A stretch of DNA of 64,000 nucleotides from assembly GCA_024752435.1 (NCBI GenBank), contig CP103023.1, positions 1,984,001-2,048,000 on the forward strand. Reading direction: 5' to 3'. The notes under the pieces were generated by a model that saw only the letters and a list, made by a program, of their open reading frames with translations, did no database searches and had not been told where the DNA came from. Both the position numbers and the translations under genes were made by a program. Below, piece by piece: positions 56,501 through 64,000 of the stretch (positions are counted from its first letter, which is position 1; the number at the start of each line of letters is the position of its first letter). Source of the stretch: Allantophomopsis cytisporea (lineage: Eukaryota > Ascomycota > Leotiomycetes > Phacidiales > Phacidiaceae).

Positions 56501-57614
56501 AATAACGCCCGCACCACTAACTCAACAGTTTGAAATTTTTGAGATATCAAAACTGAGCCAATTGATAGTGCCCATATCTCTGACATATGATTATGATAGG
56601 AAAAGTCTGCGCATTCTGACTCCCATCGGAACGCAGGATGGCCTTGCGAGCCACCTAGACTTCAGAAATAATCGTCGGCCGACATGAAAACGACCGCAAT
56701 TGTGTTCCGCGACTCATATTCAGACTAAGCCCAGTTGACACCCAAATTTATTGACTGCATGCACTGCTGAAATCATGCAAGCTCGATGTACACGAATTCA
56801 GTGGCAAGTCTCGTGCGTGCACGTTTCCATGCGGGAAGAGTCGTCTTGAATGGCCATGATAAACCACACCCGAGCCCACAAGGCCGCATCAATGGTGTCC
56901 TCCAAGGATTTGCCGGGTCTGTTGATCGTAACGTGATTTGATAGCGTCGGAGGCCGCGTCTGCCAAGTTCGAGGGGAGTCAAAGTGGCTTGATAATTCTC
57001 CTATCTCTTGGATGGAAGTCGAAGTTTCCGTTAAGAAACATGCCGAGTGATCAACAATGTCAAGGATACTCTTGAGAAAGAGATGCCGTTCCGCCGAATA
57101 CCATGTCGCTGACGTCCATCGACTGGATAAGACTGTCGCTGACGATATGTGCTCCGTTGCTTCTGCATGGCCTAGCATGTTGCTGCCATCATGTGTTACC
57201 AACAACGATGAGGGGAAGGGGGTGTCAATGTGATCATTGACCGCCAGATGCGTGCTTTGTTGGCGGATAATTCGAAGCGGGGAAGACAATTGTGTTTGTT
57301 GAATTGCGGAAGACCAAATTCTAGCTCATGAACGGAGTAGTTCAGGTCAATGGTCCTCGATAGCCTGTCGATATCCATTATAAATACCCCCTCGAAACAC
57401 CCAGAAATCTCAACCTGTATCATCCATAATATTCTCACTTCTTTCAAGCCTTTCCAACAAATCATCTCAACCTTCAAGACTGTTCTCAGACATCTACCGC
57501 CCAACTTGCATATACCTTACACATATCAAACCGTGCCTTAAGCGCTTTGAAAGGTATGCCACGGAACTAGATTCGGGATCCTAAAACTGACATTCAGCCT
57601 TCTAGCCTGTCATC
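53547..57614. other. Gene-poor region of 4.1 kb
   Basis: Promoter of the F-box gene at the left end and of the small Cys-rich gene at the right. Many ORFs of 60-160 codons exist, but none has a recognisable domain. The longest, 56798-57289 (minus, 163 codons), I do not support. A probable 5'-UTR intron of the gene at 57615 lies at about 57552-57597 (GTATGC...TTCAG). Confidence 0.45.
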
Positions 57615-57947
57615 ATGTGCTTCTTTGACCAATATGTCCACGACTGTGGCGACTACAAGTGGGGTCCTTTCAGACAACACTGTGCAAAGGAGTACCGTAC
57701 CGGCGAAACCTGTGGTATGAAGCTCATTATGGCTACCTATCGAATTCCACAAAGTTGCAAAATCTGCGACAAGCTTGAGACCAAGTACAACCGCGTCCGC
57801 AAGGAACAAGAGCGCGTTGTACGCTGGCAGAAGGAAGGCGGCAAGAAAAAGGCTTCAATTGAGAATGCCTGCGACAACATCCGGCACCTCGAATCGGAGA
57901 TCAATGCCTTGAAGAAGCAACGCCAGGACAAGCAGGACAGGCTTTAA
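57615..57947 (+). CDS. Small Cys-rich protein with C-terminal coiled coil, 110 residues
   Basis: Single coding exon. The N-terminal half has Cys and His residues in a possible metal-binding arrangement (CFF, HDC, QHC, TCG, and CKICDKLE with a CxxC). The C-terminal half is Lys/Glu/Arg-rich and predicted to form a coiled coil (ENACDNIRHLESEINALKKQ). I recognise the general type as a small lineage-specific Pezizomycotina protein but know no function. No signal peptide or membrane segment. Coding status is supported by the strongly biased composition and by a plausible leader intron just upstream. Confidence 0.7.
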   Translation: MCFFDQYVHDCGDYKWGPFRQHCAKEYRTGETCGMKLIMATYRIPQSCKICDKLETKYNRVRKEQERVVRWQKEGGKKKASIENACDNIRHLESEINALKKQRQDKQDRL

Positions 57948-58843
57948 ACAAGGTGGACATGGACATTGCTGATAGCCGAGCTGGGGTTTAGTGCTTTGTA
58001 TGACGGATTAAGTTCGAATTTGTCTGTTGGGTTTCATGTGTTTTCCAGTTTTGCTTTTCTCCAAAGTTTGGACTGCTTTCGAAGCCAGGATGCATGTTTT
58101 TCGGGACATGCAGGTCGTTCACAGAATACTGCCCGAATAGCCGAAATTCATGAAACGATACAACGATCAACCGAGTCTGCGTTCATTGAAGCCTTGTGGT
58201 AGACGCTGTGGTGCACATACCGAAGACTTCTCATTTGTCTATTAAACGATCTTGAAATAGATCAAATATGCCTGGCGCTTAACTGAACTGCAGCGCTACC
58301 AAGGCGGAAATCCGAGTTCATATGGTGAATCACCCGACCGTCCGACACTTCATTCGCTAGAAAATGTGGCTCTTTGAGATGGTAGAAACTGTGATGGGGA
58401 ATGATGAGGCGATTTTTTTTTTGAAATTCATAACACCGAATTTGAGTACTTCGTTTTAGAGGCAATTTCACGTGACCAACAGGACCCAAACTTGGAAGGA
58501 AAGCTGGACAAAGAGTTCGGCAACGGCACACTATATATCTTGAATATGTGTAGACATATGACATGCACTCGCTGAGACATGTGCACGTGGCAGTCACTGA
58601 CTGGATCATCAGCAGCCAATCATGAGGGCTGTACCATTGGAGCAAGCCGCGAGTGATGTGTTTGTATGCAAGCAGAGCCAGCAACACAGTCCAGGGGACG
58701 GTATAGATTGAACTTAGAGGAATGTACAGCTCACCGCAAGCACCGTTCCAGTGGTTTCATTGGCGCTTCAACACCGATTTCATGCCATATGCTCATAAAA
58801 ACTCGAAATGAATCTGCGCTTCAAGCGAATGCATGATGCAGTA
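57948..58843. other. Convergent intergenic region, no gene seen
   Basis: About 0.9 kb between the small Cys-rich gene and the 3' end of the ZNF830-like gene. No supported feature. Confidence 0.5.
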
Positions 58844-59797
58844 TCACTTGAGCCTGAACCCATCCCAATCGTCATCTTCGTCAGAATCTTCATCCTCCTC
58901 CTCATCTTCCTCATACGGGTTTGACTGTTTTCCTTCAGATGTATCAACTAGGGTCGGTCTGCCAGCATTTGCAGCTGCAGTTGTATCCTTGGATGCTAAT
59001 CGTAATGCCTCTCGCTTTTCCTTGAGCTTTCGAACTCTGGCCTCAAACCCTTCCATCTCCTCAAACTCTTCTTCAAGTTTCCTAGCGGCATCTTCCCTGT
59101 CCCCTTCAAACTCCGCTTCTTGTCTTTCCTTTCGCTGAGAGTTTGTTTCATCTATCGATTGTGTCGCAAGTTCTGCTGCAGAAATGGCTGGTGCTGAGAT
59201 TATCGCATCAGCTGCGGCATCCTTGTCGGCAACGGCGATTTCGGCTTCGAAAGCTGCCCATTCGTCTTCATCTAGAGTATTCGACATTGTTGGTGCGACA
59301 ATTGCATTTTCGACAGTTCTCTGTGGTGTTGCTGGGCGCGAAGGTAGCTGAACCTCTAGACCTGAATTATTCAGTGCAGTCTTTGAGGGGGTACGCGGGC
59401 CCGGGTGCGGTGGTGTGCTTTGTTCAACCAGCTCTTCAGATGAATGTTTGCTGCGCTTTCTCTCATCTTCATCGTCGCCAGACTCACTTGCTTTTCTTTT
59501 TCTTCCCGTAGACAAGTTTGATGAGTCAATAGTCGTTGGAACCTTGTGATCATTCGGTATGTGCTTGGTGTGGACATCCGATTGAGAGGAGTTCTTGGAT
59601 GCTTTTTCACTCTCCGATCTTTGCATCGACGCCTGATGTTGTGAAGAGTTCAAATGACTCGACCATAGTGATTCACTCTTCAGTTGCGTTTGACAGAGCA
59701 GACAATTCAGCTTCCCTGTTGTTGAGTAGCTTGCATATGGATGGGTGATTCGTCGAGCCTGGCGCTCATTTTTCAGCAGATTCCGCACATCTGCCAT
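58844..59797 (-). CDS. ZNF830/CCDC16-like zinc-finger protein
   Basis: Single exon, 317 residues from the ATG at 59797 (MADVRNLLKNERQARRI). The frame is open further upstream but that part has no family match. Residues about 29-54 form a C2H2-type finger, CLLC-x12-H-x5-H, within LNCLLCQTQLKSESLWSSHL, the hallmark of the ZNF830 family. Animal ZNF830 is nuclear and associated with splicing and genome stability. A long Ser/Lys-rich linker follows, then DEDEWAAFEAEIA, a coiled coil (EEFEEMEGFEARVRKLKEKR) and a very acidic C-terminus ending WDGFRLK, all typical of the family. Function in fungi is inferred. Confidence 0.9.
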   Translation of the reverse strand: MADVRNLLKNERQARRITHPYASYSTTGKLNCLLCQTQLKSESLWSSHLNSSQHQASMQRSESEKASKNSSQSDVHTKHIPNDHKVPTTIDSSNLSTGRKRKASESGDDEDERKRSKHSSEELVEQSTPPHPGPRTPSKTALNNSGLEVQLPSRPATPQRTVENAIVAPTMSNTLDEDEWAAFEAEIAVADKDAAADAIISAPAISAAELATQSIDETNSQRKERQEAEFEGDREDAARKLEEEFEEMEGFEARVRKLKEKREALRLASKDTTAAANAGRPTLVDTSEGKQSNPYEEDEEEDEDSDEDDDWDGFRLK

Positions 59798-60756
59798 GGC
59801 GTCTGACTTATGTAGTAGAAGATGGCGAGTGCCTTGAGTATGGGCGAACAAGGAATCGAGTCCTGAAAACTGCCGAGCAATAGGATATCGAATTAACAGT
59901 GTTGGTGAGTTGTTGTAGTGTGAATGCAGGAGAAGTTTGGTATGAAGTGATATTGGACTTTGCTGCCCGAGCATCCTCAATTGCACATTCCTGCCTCACC
60001 AGCCTCGCCTGTTTACCTATGTATGTATGTAAGTAAATACCTGACCTGACCTGACCTGACCTTACCTACCTTAAGCTCCGACTCCGAGCTAACTTGGGAA
60101 GATGACCAACTAAGTCATGTGATATGATGCCTGATCACCTGCTTACCCCACAGAAAAGCTTCACAACTCGCTTACAAAAGTCGCGCGAGGTCACCTTGCT
60201 TTGCCTTACATAACTCTGGTGCGAAGTAGAGTGGTGGAGTGCAGTATCGGATCGCAATTATTCCATCACCATACTTCGCGCCACCCGTTCGGACTGTAAC
60301 CTCTGACTTGACAACAACACAAATCACAATACATGAACTTGATCCCGCAACTTTTATTGCAATACAGGCATCTCATAGCCTCACATTTCTTACAAGTCCT
60401 TCTCTGGTAGTTGTGCAATATTCGGCGCATTGTGTCGCGCGCATTCTAGTGCAACAAGGCACGCCCGACGCGAACTCTCAACAAAGCATACGGATCAACA
60501 GGACATAACACTTCGAAACTGGGCTAGGAGATAGCATCACGCTGGTGATCTGGACAGCAAACATTGACTTTTCGTTTCATCTTCGTCAGCATAGCTTCCT
60601 GTAGAGCAAACAATTACGTCGTGACACGCTTGAATTGAGCAATTTCTGTAAAAAACCAAACAAAAAAAACCACAACACGCATTCTATCGCGCATACCCAC
60701 CCTATACGACGCGTAAAGCTTGAAAGATTGGGCCCTCGACCTTAGATACGTTCATA
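59798..60756. other. Divergent intergenic region
   Basis: About 0.96 kb between the ZNF830-like and BYE1-like start codons, expected to hold both promoters. It contains a (CTGAC)n pentanucleotide repeat at about 60040-60062. No other supported feature. Confidence 0.5.
60040..60062. repeat. (CTGAC)n pentanucleotide repeat
   Basis: Four tandem CTGAC units with an imperfect CTTAC edge, seen directly in the divergent promoter region. Confidence 0.85.
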
Positions 60757-63397
60757 ATGTCTGGTAAGTACGAAGACAAGGGTAGAAGCTCTACCGATCT
60801 GCGGTCGAGATAGCTATCTACGAATTTCCAAACATCACAGGCTTCAAACAACAGCTAACACAGCTTTAGATGAGCCAAGAAGATCCGTACGCGCCACGAA
60901 GGGCACACACAAGGGCCTAGAACTTCTCGATCAACCAGCGGAATCCTCCAAGAAGCGGTCAGGAAAGAAGGGTAGCAGCAAGAAATCAGCTTCACAAGAG
61001 GTTGAGCAGGAGGAGGATGATGATGGAATCATTCGATGCATTTGTGGAGCCATAGAGCAGGATGACGATACAGATGAAGAGTGGATCTGTTGCGATAGTT
61101 GCGAGGCATGGCAACATAACGTTTGCATGGCAGTAGGAGTACCACTTCCCGAGAAATACTTCTGCGAGCAATGCAAGCCTGAGAATCACAAGGAGCTGCT
61201 AGACGCAATTGCCCGCGGGGAGAAGCCATGGGAACAACGTCGACAGACTCACGAAGAGGCACAAGAGAAGAAGCCTAAGAAGGGTGGCAAGAAGGGAAAG
61301 AGTAAAAGGGTCAGTGATCCGAAGTCTGAGCTGAGCCATGCTTCGAAGGTTACTCCGGATCCTGCTGCTGATACATCAACCAATGTCAAGAAGGAGAAGA
61401 AAGAGGCTGTCAATCGATCCGGTAATGCGAAGAGAAAAGTCAGAGATGGATCTCACGAAAAAGATCACATTAAGGTATGTATTTATAATTGTGTACAATA
61501 TTCCGAGGCTAATAGCATAAAGGAGCCGCAAGCTAAGATCCGAAAGACGTCCCCTGTATCTACAAAAGCAACGCCAACAGCCAATAGTGTAGCCACCATT
61601 GACGCGCTCGAGAAGCAACGTCAAGGTCCGGCAAAATTCATATATCGTGGCATGGAACACTCCATGGTCGCTGCTCAAAAGAGAGGCGTCTATACACAAG
61701 TCAACGACATTACTCCGGAACAGAAGGCATTGCAGTTGACGCTCGAGATTGAGAGAGCAGTTTTTGATACTCACCCAAGGGAGGGATATCTTGCTCAGGC
61801 AAAGTCGCTTGGTTTCAATCTTAAAACTAATCAAGAGCTTTGTGACCGCCTCTTGTCAGGAGAGCTCACGCCATCAGCTTTAGCGAGCATGACAAGTGAC
61901 GAGATGCGATCCAAGGCTCTACAAAAAGAGACTGCGGAGATGCAGGCACGTAACGATAAAGCTTCAATTATGGTCACAGATGATGGCCCAAGGATCAGAA
62001 GAACACACAAAGGAGAGGAGGTCATCGAGGATACTTTTGCTGAAACTAGCACTGATTCAATGCCTGCTCCACGTAGACGAAGCATGTTGGATCCAAATGG
62101 AAACCTAGGCGCAAGGTCTCGCGAGAACTCCCCAGGTGAACAAGTCGAGTTGTCGCAGGATATTGATAGCTACCACTCCCGCGATGATATTCGAAAACAG
62201 ACAATGCCTAAGGATCCTATTAACAACAATAACCCAGCTACTACATCTGGTCAGAGAAAGAATTCTTCTCAAGCTAGTGATTTCGACTTCAATAAAGTCA
62301 TTTCAAGCGTCAGACCGCCTAGTGTGTCACAGCCCGCACGCCGTGTCTCTGCTCCAGCTCCTGCCCAAAACCAAGGAGCACAGAAACAGGGACCCGGCGA
62401 AGACCCTGAAATTGACAGACTACTTGAGGATGATGCAGCTCCTGATTCACCACCTTATTCTCCCTCTCAGTATGATGCTGATCCCAGTATTGTTTGGCGA
62501 GGATCATTAAATATGAATTCTATTGCTCATTTCTCGGCAACTGCCAAGCATATAGCTGGAGCAAACCTGGGTCCTAAAGGCACCAACGTCGTCCCTTGGA
62601 GTGAGCTCATGCCAAAGGATCTCAACATCGCCGGCCGCATCGATCAGGACAAGGCTAGTGAGTATCTTTGTGGTCTGAAATATAGCTCACCAACAGATGT
62701 TGTTGTTGTTTCTCTCAGTCCCACAGGAGAGGCCGCACAGCAGGATTTCACTAGAGTCTTCGACTACTTCCTCAGCAAGAATCGATTTGGAGTCATTGGC
62801 AATAAAGGCTTTGCCAATGTGCGCGATACATACCTGATTCCTGTCCCTGCTGGCACGGGAAATATTCCGGAGTTTATGCAAGCTTTAGAAGATTGCAACT
62901 TCCCAGAAACACGTACTGAACCATCACTCCTGGTAGTATTTGTGGTCAGGAACGAACAAGCAGGTCCACCTTCAGCGGACTTGTCACGCACCTTCGATGG
63001 AATTGGCAGTCCATCTGCTCCATATGGCCATCCACAACGTCAAATGTCTACCGGTTCATATGCCCCAACAATGTCACCTATGGCACCACAAGGAGGTTTT
63101 GGTTCTCCCGCAACTCCCATGCCTCCTCAAAACCTGCCGGTCCACCCAAGTCCTGAAGAAGCAATTCGTGCTCGACGTGAACAACAAGCTCAAGGCGAGA
63201 GAGTAGCTGCTCAGATTCTTGGAGACCTTTTCCGCGCTCCGACTGTGCAGTTTCTCCTTCCTCAAGCTCACATCATGCACCCTAAGGAATGGCAGGTCAT
63301 TGCAGATATCTATAAACAAGAGCCAAAGACACAGACCGATCTTCAACAGCTTAGCTTGCTCTTGGAACAAAAGAACAACACCTCAGCTAAAACTTGA
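60757..63397 (+). CDS. BYE1-like transcription elongation factor (PHD, TFIIS-M, SPOC)
   Basis: Nuclear protein that in yeast binds RNA polymerase II and H3K4-methylated chromatin. Three exons: 60757-60763 (only ATG TCT G), 60870-61474 and 61523-63397, with introns of 106 and 48 nt, giving 828 residues. Domains in order: PHD finger at about 57-104, starting RCICGAIEQDDD and containing WICCDSCEAWQHNVC; Lys-rich linker; TFIIS central domain starting near KFIYRGMEHSMV, with ITPEQKALQLTLEIERAV and LASMTSDEMRSKALQKE; Ser/Pro-rich linker; and a SPOC domain from IVWRGSLNMNSI to LLVVFVVRNE. The C-terminal 120 residues are Pro/Gln-rich. The second intron is a multiple of three with no stop, so a retained form would add 16 residues. 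The 7-nt first exon is supported by a strong GTAAGT and by frame. Confidence 0.94.
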
Positions 63398-63832
63398 GTT
63401 CTACCTCTAATGCCGTCATCTCCTCTTCGTTGTCTGTTTCTGTTTGTTCCCATTGCTTTTTTTTTGCCGAATTTTCACGATATCACTTCATGTCCACTAT
63501 GTTTTGAGTACAAATACCTCACTTTGCTGCATTGTCACGGTATGATGCTATGCATTCTCCTCTGCTAAAGCTTCTTACGATACCACACATGAATTCCATC
63601 TGACTTGGTGTGGGAGGTTCTTGGACAACCCCTAAATCATACCCAGTATTCACAAAACTTTCTGTTCACAACCATCACTGTACATATGTAGAACAAACAA
63701 ATTTTAAAATTGCAATTTTTCATAGTACTACTTTTGTTCCCGTGCTCATCGCTATCATAATGGTATCTGTTACCGCATCGTAATGTTGACTGCCAATACT
63801 CCATAATTATAATCCTCTAGGTTTCTTGCTGA
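63398..63832. other. Convergent intergenic region
   Basis: About 0.43 kb between the stop codons of the BYE1-like gene and the partial gene at the right edge. T-rich, presumably both 3'-UTRs. No other feature. Confidence 0.5.
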
Positions 63833-64000
63833 TTATGCCTTTTCTGCTGGCGTCTCCATCTCGTCTGCCCATGTTCCCTCCATTGGTTTTGTAAGGTCCA
63901 CGGGCTTCTCCGCCTTCTCAGTCTGTTCAACCCCTCCACCTGGCTTCTTGGTCGTAGGTAAAGCAGGGAAGTCCGCAGCAGCTGCGGGAGCATAAGCTGA
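63833..64000 (-). CDS. C-terminal fragment of an unidentified protein (5' part beyond window)
   Basis: Open frame of 55 residues plus stop running off the right edge. It reads through an Ala-rich stretch, then ADFPALPTTKKPGG and a Glu/Lys-rich tail ending TWADEMETPAEKA. FPAL-type motifs are common in RNA-associated translation factors, so an RNA-binding protein is possible, but I do not recognise the gene. Coding status rests on the clean frame and biased composition. Confidence 0.6.
   Translation of the reverse strand, partial: SAYAPAAAADFPALPTTKKPGGGVEQTEKAEKPVDLTKPMEGTWADEMETPAEKA

Noticed and set aside
56798..57289. 163-codon minus-strand ORF
   Set aside because: No domain recognised and no intron or composition signal; could be a chance ORF in a gene-poor region.
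1..64000. CRISPR array, secondary-metabolite cluster or multi-gene defence system
   Set aside because: No spaced direct-repeat array, no polyketide/peptide synthetase or terpene genes, and no group of co-oriented accessory genes were seen.

Overview
The window is nuclear DNA from a filamentous ascomycete (Pezizomycotina). The evidence is many short GT-AG introns (about 42-124 nt), monocistronic genes on both strands, intron-containing tRNA genes, and fungal-specific families (DUF3405, fungal S41 peptidase, GSGS-repeat cell-surface protein, BYE1, F-box/RPEL protein). Protein flavour suggests Leotiomycetes, but that is an impression I could not test. All exon models below were built by hand from splice signals, reading frame and family continuity.

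Layout. 1-748 (-): partial dienelactone-hydrolase-family gene with a 12-nt microexon. 1666-4843 (+): TAPT1/Emp65-family ER membrane protein. 6503-7828 (-): ethanolamine kinase. 9300-11669 (+): CLC-type Cl-/H+ exchanger with CBS domains. 11954-14429 (-): secreted S41-family serine peptidase. 15838-17271 (-): ethanolamine-phosphate cytidylyltransferase. About 19.18-20.94 kb (+): decayed aminoglycoside-phosphotransferase-like pseudogene in a gene-poor stretch. 21845-23069 (-): soluble epoxide hydrolase. 25638-30470 (+): 1580-residue low-complexity protein. 31721-35095 (-): long Ser/Gly-rich secreted surface protein with tandem repeats. 39629-40567 (-): luciferase-domain-like membrane protein. 45261-47918 (+): DUF3405 type II membrane protein. 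49471-50521 (-): TYW3. 51067-52260 (+): one tRNA-Ile and two tRNA-Gly genes, all with introns. 52757-53546 (-): F-box/RPEL protein. 57615-57947 (+): small Cys-rich coiled-coil protein. 58844-59797 (-): ZNF830-like zinc-finger protein. 60757-63397 (+): BYE1-like PHD/TFIIS-M/SPOC protein. 63833-64000 (-): 3' end of another gene.

Functional links. The kinase at 6.5-7.8 kb and the cytidylyltransferase at 15.8-17.3 kb catalyse consecutive steps of the CDP-ethanolamine branch of the Kennedy pathway and lie about 8 kb apart with two unrelated genes between them. TYW3 (a tRNA-Phe modification enzyme) sits next to a small tRNA cluster, which is probably coincidence. Otherwise this looks like ordinary core and accessory fungal gene space. 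I see no biosynthetic cluster, intact transposon, CRISPR array or clearly new multi-gene system. The points most worth a second look are the two tRNA-Gly genes with identical exons but different introns, the 12-nt microexon, the F-box/RPEL fusion, the decayed phosphotransferase, and the repeat-rich surface protein.
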